From the NCBI GenBank assembly GCA_001184395.1, contig LFLF01000007.1, forward strand, positions 1 to 58,891: DNA of 58,891 nucleotides, given 5' to 3'. Within the stretch, counting starts at the first letter, position 1, and the number at the start of each line of letters is the position of its first letter. Position numbers and translations under genes: made by a program. The notes beneath the pieces were generated by a model that was given only the letters and a program-made list of their open reading frames with translations, ran no database searches and was not told the origin of the DNA. The stretch is from Candidatus Paraburkholderia calva (GTDB taxonomy: Bacteria > Pseudomonadota > Gammaproteobacteria > Burkholderiales > Burkholderiaceae). Shown here one piece after another: positions 41,398-52,496 of this stretch.

Positions 41398-42710
41398 CGT
41401 TGAAGTCTCCAAGGCGCGATTTTAGGCAACAGTAACATGCCCGGAATGGACAGCGCGACTCAGATCAGGAAGTACTCGAACCATCCTGTCTGCGCGACGA
41501 TGAACCCGCTTGACGCCGACGCGAAGGTGCGCGGCACGGCGGCCAGGCTCGTGAACAGCGCGAACTGCGTCGCGGTGTAGCGCGGGTCGGTCGTGCTGGC
41601 GATATAGGCGGTGAAGGTGGCAAGCGTAAGTCCGGTCGCGAAGGTTTCAAAGCCGTACAGCACGCCGAGCGCGAGCGGCGACGGCCCGATCTTCGCGAGC
41701 CAAGCGAAGCCGATGGTCGCGAGAATCTGCAACACGCCGAAGATCCACAGCCCACGCGCGATGCCGATCTTCACCAGAAAAATGCTGCCGATGATGCCGC
41801 CCGCGAGGCTCGTCCAGAACGCGATCGCCTTCGCGATCACGCCGATCTGCATCAGAAAGAAGCCGAGGTCGATGAAGAACTTGGTGGCGAGCGCGGTCGC
41901 CATGGTGTCGCCGAATTTGTACAGGAAGATGAAGCCGACCACGAGCAGCGCCGTGCGCCAGTCGCTGCACGTGATGAACTCGTGAAACGGCTCGACGATC
42001 GCTTCACACAGGTTCTTCGGTGGGGCGGCCATGCAGCTTCGGCTCCTTGACCACCAGCGTCATGATGATGCCCAGCAGCATGAACGTCGCCGTGACGATG
42101 AACACGGTCTTCCACGGCAAATGGTCCGCGAGGATCAGCGACAGCGAACCGGGCACGAGCCCCGCCACCTTGTACGCGTTCACATGCACCGCGTTGCCGA
42201 GATCCTGTTCTGTATCGGCGAGCAACTCGCGCTGGTAGGCATCGATCACGATGTCCTGGCTCGCGCTGAAGAACGCGACGAGCGCGGCAACGGCGGCCAC
42301 CGCCCAGATGTTTTCCGCAGGCGAAAAGAAGCTGAACGAGCCGATCGCGAGCGTCACCAAAATCTGCGTGACGAATATCCAGCCGCGCCGTCGGCCGGGC
42401 GTCCAGCCGGAGAAGCGCGGAATGAAGCGGTCCATCAGCGGCGACCACACGAACTTCCACGTATAGGGCAGGCCGATCAGCGCGAACAGGCCGATTTCCT
42501 TCCGTTGACGTGCGCGGTCGTGAGCCACGCCTGCAACAGATTGAACAGCGTGAACAGCGGCAGTCCCGACGTGAAGCCGAGAAAGACGCAGATGAGGATG
42601 CGCGCGTTCAGGTACGCGCGCCAGCCGGGATGATCTTCGTGTGCGGTTAGAGCGGGCGCCTCGTTTGGCGTATCGGGTATATCGGATAGCGTGCTTGGGT
42701 CGATGCGGGA
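41394..42710 (-). pseudogene. ampG: AmpG-family muropeptide/MFS transporter, broken
   Basis: AmpG imports anhydromuropeptides for cell-wall recycling. Pieces are GWRAYLNARILICVFLGFTSG, then (shift near 42505) EIGLFALIGLPYTWKFVWSPL, then (shift near 42035) FHEFITCSDWRTALLVVGF and further membrane helices. An in-frame TGA at about 41460 follows WFEYFLI. The same frame then continues VALSIPGMLLLPKIAPW to the natural stop. No clear start codon is visible. The lesions are thus two frameshifts, one nonsense codon and probably a lost start. Confidence 0.88.
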
Positions 42711-42724
42711 TTATCCGGTATTCG

Positions 42725-43333
42725 TTACCGGCGCTTCACGCGATAGACCGCAAGACTACCACGCCAGTTCTCGCCCCAACGGACCGTCTGGCCGCCGTGC
42801 AGCACCACGCGGTCGAGAATCTCGATGCCCACTTCCGGCGCGAGCGCCTCGAAATCCTTGATCGTCAGCACGCGCACGTTCGGCGTGTTATGCCATTGAT
42901 ACGGCAGCGATTTCGACACTGGCATGCGCCCCTGGATGACCGCCAGCCGATGCGGCCAATACCCGAAGTTCGGAAACGACACGATGCACTGACGCCCGAC
43001 GCGCACCGTCTCGCGCAGGATCGCGGCGGTCTGATGAATGGTCTGCAGCGTCTGCGAAAGGATCGCAAAGTCGAAGCTTTCGTCTTCGAACAGACGCAGG
43101 CCGTCTTCCAGATTCTGCTGGATCACGTTGACGCCTTTCTGCGCGCACGCGAGCATGCCCGCGTCGTTGATCTCGATGCCGTAGCCCTGCACGTCGAGTT
43201 CTTCGCCGAGCAGCGAGAGCAGCGAACCATCGCCGCAACCGAGATCGAGCACCGTCGAGCGCGGTTCGACCCAGCGCGTGATCGCCCGGAAGTCGGAGCG
43301 CAGCGAGAGCGAATCGAGGGTGTGCTGGTTCAT
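42725..43333 (-). CDS. metW: Methionine biosynthesis protein MetW
   Basis: MetW works with MetX in homoserine acylation in many Proteobacteria. The 202-residue product is a class I SAM-methyltransferase fold with [18 protein letters not shown] at about 28-45 and ends [17 protein letters not shown] at 43330-43333 overlaps the metX stop, so translation is coupled. Intact, and directly upstream of the ampG relic. Confidence 0.95.
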   Translation of the reverse strand: MNQHTLDSLSLRSDFRAITRWVEPRSTVLDLGCGDGSLLSLLGEELDVQGYGIEINDAGMLACAQKGVNVIQQNLEDGLRLFEDESFDFAILSQTLQTIHQTAAILRETVRVGRQCIVSFPNFGYWPHRLAVIQGRMPVSKSLPYQWHNTPNVRVLTIKDFEALAPEVGIEILDRVVLHGGQTVRWGENWRGSLAVYRVKRR

Positions 43334-44475
43334 GCGCCGACCTCTGTGGCGATGCGTTCGTAGTAGGCGCGAACAAGGTTGTGATAGCGCGCATCGTCGA
43401 GCAGGAAGGCGTCGTGGCCGTGCGGCGCAGCAATTTCGGCGTAGCTCACCGTGCGCTTGTTGTCGAGCAGCGCCTTCACGATCTCGCGCGAGCGCGCGGG
43501 CGCGAAACGCCAGTCGGTCGAAAAACTCGCGATCAGATACTTCGCGGTGCTGTTGGCGAGCGCGCGGCGCAGATCGCCGTCGAAAGCCTTGGCCGGATCG
43601 AAGTAATCGAGCGCGCGGGTGATGAGCAGGTATGTGTTCGCGTCGAAGTATTCGGCGAACTTGTCGGCCTGATAGCGCAGATACGATTCCACTTCGAATT
43701 CGACATCGAAGTTGAAGTTGTACGCATCGAGCGCGCCTTCCGCACGGCGCAGCGCGCGGCCGAATTTCACGGCCATGTCGTCGTCGGACAGATAGGTGAT
43801 GTGGCCGATCATGCGTGCCACGCGCAGGCCGCGGCGCGGTTTCACGCCGTGCGTGTAGTAGTCGCCGCCGTGGAAGTCGGGATCGGAGAAGATGGCGGAG
43901 CGCGCGGTCTCGTTGAACGCGATGTTCTGCGCCGACAGCTTCGGCGTCGATGCGATCACGATGCAATGCGCCAGCCGCTCCGGATACATGATGCTCCACG
44001 CGAGCGCTTGCATGCCGCCGAGGCTGCTGCCCATCACCGCCGCGAAACGCTCGATGCCGAAACGGGCTGCGAGCCGCGCCTGCGCGTTCACCCAGTCTTC
44101 GACGGTGACCACGGGAAAGCTCGCGCCGTACGGTTTGCCGGTGGCGCCGTCGATGCTCATCGGTCCGGTCGAGCCGAAACACGAGCCGAGATTGTTCACG
44201 CCGATCACGAAGAAGCGATTGGTGTCGAGCGGCTTGCCGGGGCCGACCATGTTGTCCCACCAGCCGACGTCCTCCGGATTGCCGTCGTACAGGCCCGCGA
44301 CGTGATGCGATGCGTTCAGCGCATGGCACACGAGCACGGCGTTGGAACGCGCGGCGTTCAGTTCGCCATAGGTTTCCACGACGAGCTCATAGTCGCCGAG
44401 CGTCGAGCCGTTCTGCATCGCGAGCGGCTCGGTGAAGCGTAGCGTTTGGGGCGTGACGATGCCGATCGATTCCAT
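43330..44475 (-). CDS. metX: Homoserine O-acyltransferase MetX
   Basis: MetX acylates homoserine at the entry to methionine synthesis. The 381-residue alpha/beta hydrolase starts at [18 protein letters not shown]. The oxyanion and nucleophile region is [14 protein letters not shown] with the serine near residue 149. The catalytic histidine lies in [11 protein letters not shown] near the end. Whether the donor is acetyl- or succinyl-CoA cannot be decided from the sequence. The 257 bases upstream (44476-44732) hold its promoter and no gene I recognise. Confidence 0.95.
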   Translation of the reverse strand: MESIGIVTPQTLRFTEPLAMQNGSTLGDYELVVETYGELNAARSNAVLVCHALNASHHVAGLYDGNPEDVGWWDNMVGPGKPLDTNRFFVIGVNNLGSCFGSTGPMSIDGATGKPYGASFPVVTVEDWVNAQARLAARFGIERFAAVMGSSLGGMQALAWSIMYPERLAHCIVIASTPKLSAQNIAFNETARSAIFSDPDFHGGDYYTHGVKPRRGLRVARMIGHITYLSDDDMAVKFGRALRRAEGALDAYNFNFDVEFEVESYLRYQADKFAEYFDANTYLLITRALDYFDPAKAFDGDLRRALANSTAKYLIASFSTDWRFAPARSREIVKALLDNKRTVSYAEIAAPHGHDAFLLDDARYHNLVRAYYERIATEVGA

Positions 44476-44732
44476 TCATTCCGCCTTGATAGAGCGGCTA
44501 AACGGTGTCGGCGAAGCACGAAAGGGAAAGCGTGCGCGGCTGACGACCTCTTTAGCCGCATTTATAGTGAACCGTTCGCGATATGTCGCTTGGGTTCGCG
44601 CGCCCGCAATCGAGTCAGCAAATCGGCGCGTGGTTGTACTTCGGGCACTTCGGAAAATGCTCGTTAGCGGTGAAGTATAGCGGAAAATGTCATAAGTCTT
44701 TCCGCGCCACGGGCTTTGCGCGACGCAACGTC

Positions 44733-45467
44733 TCAGAACGCGCGGCCGCGCAGCCCGAGCGTCAGCGCGCGCAGCGATCGCACCGTGCGGTCCACATAGT
44801 GCGGCCGTCCCGCGCCCGGCAGACGCATCGAAAGGCCACCGTTCGCGGTCTTTGCGACCGGCAGGTGGCCCACGATCCACACCGTGCGAATACCCAGCCG
44901 CCGATACCGCTTCAGATGCCCATGCGTGTCCTCGACGAGGATCGCATCGCGCAAGCGCACGTGCGCGCGGCGCATTTCGCGGCGCAGCATGGTGGCATCG
45001 GGCTTGGCGCGCCACACGTCCTTCGCGCTCATGTCCTCGATCGCGATCACCCGCTCGAACAGTTTGTCGATCCCCAGTTCCGTCAGCACCGCGCGCGTAG
45101 ATTGTCGGCGCGTTGGTCAGCACGATCTTGCGTCCCGGCAGCGCGCGCAGCATGCGGCCAAGGCCGCGTTCGGCGCGCAGCATCGACGGCAGATCGGCGA
45201 AGGTGTGCACGACGCGCAGGAAATCGGTGGCATCGACGTCGTGATGTCTGACCAGTCCGAGCAGCGCCGCGCCGTAGCGTTGCGTGTAACCGGTGCGCAG
45301 ACGGTTCGCCTCGTCAAGATCGGCGTGCAGGCGATCCATGATGTACTGCGTCATGCCCTTGTTGATCGCCGGAAAAACCGCGTGCGATGCGTGATGCAGC
45401 GTTGTCGAGATCGAAGAGCCAGACGGACCGCGTGTCTTGGCGCGGCGGCAGCGAGAAGGGCGTTCAT
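44733..45467 (-). pseudogene. HAD-superfamily hydrolase (pyrimidine 5'-nucleotidase type), broken
   Basis: The family removes phosphate from nucleotides. The pieces are MNALLAAA, then SVWLFDLDN (motif I, DxD) in another frame. The main block is MTQYIMDRLHADLDEANRL through ALPGRKIVLTNAPT (motif II). After a shift near 45100 comes VLTELGIDKLFERVIAIEDM, with motif III/IV text AKPDATMLRREM and ILVEDTHGHLKRY. At least three frame lesions are present. It follows argB on the same strand. Confidence 0.88.
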
Positions 45468-45470
45468 CGT

Positions 45471-45498
45471 GAAAACGCCCGCGGGAGGGCGGGCGTCT
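45471..45498 (-). terminator. Rho-independent terminator of argB
   Basis: The stem ACGCCCGC / GCGGGCGT has a short loop and on the minus strand is followed by TTTTC. It starts 19 bases past the argB stop and ends at the first codons of the HAD relic. Confidence 0.85.
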
Positions 45499-45516
45499 TG
45501 AGCAGTGGAAGAAGGC

Positions 45517-46863
<1,347 letters not shown>

Positions 46864-48204
46864 ATGAGGTTTCAATCATTGCAGCGCCGACCAGCACGCA
46901 TCCCGATGCATCGCATAACCAATACCGGACGGGTCAATCTCGGTCATCTCTTCTGGCTTCGCTCGCTCGCGATCATCGGCCAGTTGTCGACCATTGCCGT
47001 CGTGCAGATTTTCTACGGAGCGAAACTGCCGCTGCCGGCTATGCTGCTCGTCATCGCGCTGGAGATGTTCTTCAACGGACTGACCTGGATGCGCGTGGCG
47101 CAGGCGCAGCCAGAAACCAATCTCGAACTGTTCGGCCAGATGTGGGTAGATCTCGGCGCGCTGTCCGCGCTACTGTTCCTGTCGGGCGGCGCGACCAATC
47201 CGTTCGTCACGCTCTATATTCCCTCGCTGGCCATCGCGGCGGCCGTGCTGCCGTGGACCATGATGACCTGCCTGATGGTTTTCGCGGTCGCGTGCTACGC
47301 GCTGCTCAGCTACAACTATGTGCCGCTCAACATCGAGAATCCGGCCAATCTGTTCGATTATTTTCGCACCGGGCTGTGGGTCAACTTCATGGTGAGCGTC
47401 GGGCTGATCGGCTGGTTCGTCGCGCGCATGTCGCGGGCCCTGCGCGTGCGCGATACCGCGCTCGCCGACGCCCAGCAGCGCCACATGCGTGACGAGCGCG
47501 CCATTGCGCTGGGTGTGCAGGCGGCGACGGTCGCGCACGAGATGGGTACGCCGCTGTCCACCATCGCGATGCTGTCCGAGGAATTGCGCGATTCCGCCGC
47601 GCACGACCGCAATCTCGCGCCCTACGCCGCCGATTTCGAACTGCTCGAGCAGCAGATGGCACTGTGCACGTCCGCGCTCGCGCGTCTGCGCAGCCGTGCG
47701 ACCGAACCTTCGTTGCGTCAGCAGCTCGACGAATGGCTCGCGAGCTTCATCGAGCAATGGCGGCTGCGTCATCCGCAGGTGAAGTTCGCGCAGAGCGGCG
47801 GCACGCCCGCAGGCATGTGGATCGACGACCCGGTCGCGGTCGGCCAGATTCTGACGATCCTGCTCGACAACGCCGCGCGCGCCAGCAGCGATTCCGTGAG
47901 CCTGCAGGCGTCGGCGCAGGGCGAGAACGGCACCAGCACGCTGACCTTCGATATCTGCGACCGCGGGCCAGGCATTCCGCTCACGCTGCGCGCATCGCTG
48001 GGCGCGGGGCCGGTCGACAGCACGCAGGGCGGCCACGGCGTCGGGCTATATCTGGCGTTCGCGGCGGCGGCGCGGCTGAACGGCTCGATCGAACTGCTCG
48101 ACGCCGAACCGCGCGGCACGCGCGCGGTGCTGCGCTTGCCGAGCCGCGCTTCGGCAGCGCCGAAGGGGCGCGCGGCGAGAACTGAACAAAGCGGTGCCGC
48201 TTGA
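46864..48204 (+). CDS. regB: Redox sensor histidine kinase, RegB/PrrB type
   Basis: RegB-type kinases sense quinone redox state and control respiration and related metabolism. The product is 446 residues with six N-terminal membrane helices. GGATNPF at 108-114 matches the ubiquinone-binding GGxxNPF motif. H225 in ATVAHEMGTPLSTIAML is the phosphorylated His. C268, 43 residues on, lies where the redox-active cysteine of RegB is expected. LLDNAARASSDSV and GGHGVGLYLAFAAAAR form the ATPase. The start could be the ATG at 46864 or, 14 codons later, at 46906. It is followed by its regulator. Confidence 0.93.
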   Translation: MRFQSLQRRPARIPMHRITNTGRVNLGHLFWLRSLAIIGQLSTIAVVQIFYGAKLPLPAMLLVIALEMFFNGLTWMRVAQAQPETNLELFGQMWVDLGALSALLFLSGGATNPFVTLYIPSLAIAAAVLPWTMMTCLMVFAVACYALLSYNYVPLNIENPANLFDYFRTGLWVNFMVSVGLIGWFVARMSRALRVRDTALADAQQRHMRDERAIALGVQAATVAHEMGTPLSTIAMLSEELRDSAAHDRNLAPYAADFELLEQQMALCTSALARLRSRATEPSLRQQLDEWLASFIEQWRLRHPQVKFAQSGGTPAGMWIDDPVAVGQILTILLDNAARASSDSVSLQASAQGENGTSTLTFDICDRGPGIPLTLRASLGAGPVDSTQGGHGVGLYLAFAAAARLNGSIELLDAEPRGTRAVLRLPSRASAAPKGRAARTEQSGAA

Positions 48205-48236
48205 GCGCGCGCCGACCGAATCAAGGAGAAAACACC

Positions 48237-48779
48237 ATGAGCGATATGAATTTCCTGATCATCGACGACGACGAGGTCTTCGCGGGCATCCTTGCGCGCG
48301 GACTGACGCGGCGCGGCTATACCGCCCATCAGGCGCACGACGCGGACGAGGCCATCAAGCTCGCCAATCAGCACAAGTTCGGGCAGGTTACGGTCGATTT
48401 GCATCTCGGACAGGATTCCGGCCTGCGTCTGGTCGCACCGCTGCGTGATCTGCAACCGGACGCGCGCATTCTCGTGCTGACGGGTTACGCGAGCATCGCG
48501 ACGGCGGTGCAGGCAATGAAGGACGGTGCGGACAACTATCTCGCCAAGCCGGCGAACGTCGAGTCGATTCTGGCGGCGCTGCACGAGCAGGCGAGCGAGC
48601 AGACCGCCGAGGAAGCGATCGAAAACCCGACGCTGTTGTCCGTCGCGCGACTCGAATGGGAGCACATTCAGCGCGCGCTTGCCGAGAACAACGGCAATAT
48701 CTCGGCAACGGCGCGCGCGTTGAACATGCATCGGCGCACGTTGCAGCGGAAGCTGGCGAAAAAGCCGGTGCGGCAATAA
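48237..48779 (+). CDS. regA: Response regulator, RegA/PrrA type
   Basis: The product is 180 residues from the ATG at 48237, with AAGGAG nine to ten bases upstream; the longer frame overlaps regB. The receiver domain has D10-D12 and phosphoacceptor D54 (VDLHLGQDSGLRL). The Fis-like HTH NGNISATARALNMHRRTLQRKLAKK is the RegA signature. It is co-transcribed with regB, 32 bases after its stop. Intact. Confidence 0.93.
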   Translation: MSDMNFLIIDDDEVFAGILARGLTRRGYTAHQAHDADEAIKLANQHKFGQVTVDLHLGQDSGLRLVAPLRDLQPDARILVLTGYASIATAVQAMKDGADNYLAKPANVESILAALHEQASEQTAEEAIENPTLLSVARLEWEHIQRALAENNGNISATARALNMHRRTLQRKLAKKPVRQ

Positions 48780-49179
48780 CGCTGGCCGAGGGTTATGAAG
48801 GGCGGAGAAAGTGGATGACCGCAAAAACGGCGCCCCAAAAAGAACCGCCCAAGCCTGGAAACGAGGGCGGAAATCGGAGAGTTGCAACGACTACATGCAT
48901 ACACATGGCATATGCACGTGGACAGAATACGCGGCCCGATGCCGCCCCAAATACGATAATTCTGAATATTAAGCGTCTCTTATTTCGTGACCGTGAGCAG
49001 TTAGCTTGGGCTTTCCCCCTGAGATCGACTGACGTCAACCGATCCGCTTTCAGCGGCCATCCGCGCCGCGATATCTCCCTCATACGCGCTCAAGAACTTC
49101 AGACTGAGCGCCGTAAAGCCCTCGTGAGCGCGACCGCAGAGTTCGCGCAGCGCCGTCCGTGGGGCGCGATTGAGGAGAG
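48780..49179. other. 400-base gap between regA and the MCP relic
   Basis: No gene is recognised. The right end has GAGGAGAG, the ribosome-binding site of the next gene. I looked for a sigma-28-type promoter and did not find a convincing one. Confidence 0.5.
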
Positions 49180-50841
49180 GTGAATTGGTTCGACCGCCTG
49201 TCTGTACTGGGCAAGCTGCTGCTTTCTTTTGCCGTGGTCATCGTATTTACCGCGTGCGTCGGGGTGACCGGGTGTTGTCGCTAGCCAAGATGAATGTGAA
49301 TGGCCTGATCGAGGAAATCGGTGATCGTCATCTGGATGGCCTGCTGTACTGGGTCGAGGAAGTCAACAAGGACAAGCTGAACACCGATTTGGTCGCCACC
49401 AATCTCACCTTCGCCGACGACGCCGGCAAGGCGAAGCTTAAGCCGGACATGTCGACATCGCTGGGCGAAATGCATCGCGCGCTGGACAACGTGAGCCCGA
49501 GCATCATCAGCACGCAGGGACGCGTGCTCTACGACAAGATGACGCAAAGCGTCGCGGCGTGGGAAGAGATCATCCAGATACAGATGGGCACGAAGCCGAT
49601 GCCAGCGGGCGGCGATCAGATGGACCTCGTCGCGCGGGCGATCGCCGCGAGCGAAGATGCGCGCGGCGCGCTCGAGCGTCTCGCGAACTTCAAGCGCCAG
49701 CGCGCCAACGAAGCGCGCAATCACGCCGACGACGAATACGCGACGATGCGCCTCGTCATGCTCGCGCTGGTCGCGGGCGCGGGGCTCGCAGTGTTCATCG
49801 GCTAGCGGCTGTCCGCGCAGTTCGGCGGCGAGCCGGCGTACGCGGCGCAGATCGCCAACCGCATCGCGCACGGCGATCTGACGGCGCGTCGAAACGCGTC
49901 TCGGCGACGATAGCAGCATGCTCCACAGCCTCGGCAACATGAGTACGCAACTGGCGCAGATCGTCGGCAGAATCCGTCATTCGAGCGATCCGATCCTGCA
50001 TGCGTCGCGGGAAATTTCGCAGGGCAACACGGACTTGTCGCAGCGCACGGAGGAGCAGGCCGCATCGCTGGAGGAAACCGCGTCGAGCACGGAGCAATTG
50101 GCCGCGACGGTGCGCCAGAACGCCAGCAACGCCGATGAGGCGAACAGTCTCGCGCGCGGCGCGTCGAACGTGTCGGCTGCGCGGCAGCGTGCTGGTCGGC
50201 GAAGTCGTCGGCAATATGCGCGAACTCGCGGCGGGCTCGAAACGCATGACGGACATCATCGCGGTGATCGAAGGCATCGCGTTCCAGACCAACATCCTCG
50301 CACTGAATGCCGCCGTCGAAGCGTCGCGCGCGGGCGAGGAAGGCCGCGGCTTCGCGGTGGTCGCGGGCGAAGTGCGCGCGCTCGCGCAGAAGAGCGCGAC
50401 CTCGGCGCGCGAGTCAAGGAGCTGATCGAAGCATCGACGGCGCGCGTGGACAGCGGCGCGGACTTAGCCGAGCGCGCGGGCGCGACGATGCACGAAGTCA
50501 CGCAGGCGGTGCAGCGCGTGACGAACATCATGGCGCAGATTTCGTCGGCGTCGCACGAGCAGAGCACGGGCATCGAACAGGTGAATCTGGCGATTGCGCA
50601 GATGGACCAGAGACGCAGCAGAACGCGGCGCTCGTTGAGGAAGCGGTGGCCGCGGCGGCCGCCATGGCCGCAGGCCGAGTAGTTGAAGGGCGCAGTCGCG
50701 GTGTTCGAACTGGACCGCTCTGCACCTGAGCTTGTCCGCATGACGGCGACGGCAGCACTCGACGCGCCGTCGCCGTTTTTGCCGTTCGCCGCCGAGGGCG
50801 AACGGACCATTCGCGAAACGAATCCCACCATCCGAATCTGA
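49180..50841 (+). pseudogene. Methyl-accepting chemotaxis protein, heavily decayed
   Basis: The length of about 553 codons fits an MCP. NWFDRLSVLGKLLLSFAVVIVF is the first membrane helix, and a ligand domain follows in a shifted frame. An in-frame TAG follows GAGLAVFIG. HAMP text, then [43 protein letters not shown] (signalling hairpin) and ISSASHEQSTGIEQVNLAI follow in changing frames. The tail after AEGERTIRETNP is preserved beyond a CAG-to-TAG stop. At least five shifts and two nonsense codons are present. GTG start at 49180. Confidence 0.93.
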
Positions 50842-50966
50842 AATATAAACGTAAGAAAAGCTTTCTTGCCTCTCTGCGGTCCTCTCCGTAAACTCCCGCC
50901 AATTCATTTTCAGCGCGCCGTGTAGTCGGCAAACGGACGCGCCGTCGTTCAGAAGAAGCGCTGCCC

Positions 50967-52253
50967 ATGTCCGATTCCTTTTCCCGCGCTGGCCGGTTCA
51001 GCCGGATGCCCAGGGCGGCCGCGTGGTCGCGCCGGACGAGCACCTGCCCTGGCCGCAGATGATCGCGATGGGGGTACAGCACGTCGTCGCAATGTTTGGC
51101 TCGACCGGGCTCGCACCGCTGCTGATGGGTTTCGATCCGAATCTCTGCATTTTCATGTCGGGTATTGGCACGCTGCTGTTCTTCGTGCTGGTTGGCGGGC
51201 GGGTGCCGAGTTACCTCGGTTCGAGCTTCGCGTTCATCGGGCTGGTGATCGCGGTGACCGGTTACGGCGGCCACGGGCCGAACATGAACATTTCGGTGGC
51301 GCTGGGCGGGATCATCGCGTGCGGGGTGGCGTATGCGTTGATCGGGCTGATCGTCGCGGCGGTCGGCACGTGCTGGATAGAAGCGCTGATGCCGTCGGTC
51401 GTCACCGGCGCGATCGTTTGCGTGATCGGCCTGAATCTCGCGCCGATCGCCGTAAAGGACGTAATGGGCAACAACTTCGATTCGTGGATGGCGCTCATCA
51501 CCGTGCTGTCGGTCGGCGCCGTGGCGGTGTTTGCGCGCGGCATGGCGCAGCGGCTGCTGATCTTGATCGGTCTCGCGATTGCCTATGTGTTGTACGCGCG
51601 GTGCTGACCAACGGCATGAACCTCGGCAAACCGATTGATTTCGGCGTGGTCGCGCAAGCCGCGTGGTTCGGTATGCCGCACTTCACGGCGCCTGTGTTTG
51701 AAGCACCCGCGATGACCCTGCTCGCACTCGTCGCGATCATCCTCATTGCGGAGAATCTCGGCCATATCAAGGCGGTCGGCGCCATGACCGGCAAGAGCCT
51801 CGATCGGTACATCGGCCGTGCGTTCATCGGCGATGGACTGGCGACTATCGTGTCGGGCTTTGCCGGCGGCACGGGCGTGACGACCTACGCGGAGAATATC
51901 GGCGTGATGGCGGTCACCAAGATCTACTCGACGCTCGTGTTCGTGATCGCCGCGCTGTTCGCAATCGTGCTCGGGTTCTCGCCGAAGTTCGGCGCGCTCA
52001 TTCATACGATTCCCGGGCCGGTGCTCGGCGGTGTTTCCATCGTCGTGTTCGGGTTGATCGTGGTGACCGGCGCGTGGATCTGGGTCGTCAGGACAACCGC
52101 AATCTGATCGTGGCGGCGGTTACTTTGGTGCTTGGCACCGGGGACTTCACTTTGAAGCTCGGCGGGTTTGTGCTTGGGGGCATCGGGACGGCTACGTTCG
52201 GGGCCATCATTCTTTATGCCGTGCTGCGGAGGCGGGAGTCGTGGGTTATTTAA
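50967..52253 (+). pseudogene. NCS2-family uracil/xanthine permease, broken
   Basis: The parent is a 14-helix nucleobase transporter. The start MSDSF shifts early, then the frame is clean for LPWPQMIAMGVQHVVAMFGST through LITVLSVGAVAVFARG. At about 51600 an inserted dinucleotide (GCG to GCGCG) gives a stop after VLYA. The next frame resumes VLTNGMNLGKPIDFGVVAQ with SGFAGGTGVTTYAENIGVMA (the NCS2 signature). A second loss near 52085 precedes NRNLIVAAVTLVLGTGDFTL. Three lesions at least. Confidence 0.92.
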
Positions 52254-52302
52254 GATTTTGCTTTGCTGTAGGCGTTTGTTGGTTGGGTGTCGTCGGCACG
52301 AT

Positions 52303-52353
52303 GGGCCTCTTGCCGCGCGTTGTTTGAAATAAGCGCGCGACAAGAGGCCCTTT
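52303..52353 (+). terminator. Terminator after the NCS2 permease relic
   Basis: A long inverted repeat (GGGCCTCTTG..CGCGCG / CGCGCG.CAAGAGGCCC) is followed by TTT. The gap 52254-52496 holds this hairpin, the topB promoter and no gene. Confidence 0.75.
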
Positions 52354-52496
52354 GCTCCGACGAAACCCGCTGCAGCGACCGCATCGCACAAGATACTAAC
52401 TCGTACTCGAACGCGCATCGCTTAAAGCCTGTGCTATAAAGCGGTCGTTAAAGCTGCCTAAATCGGGCCGCTGCCAGAATCCAACTTAATTGAGTC

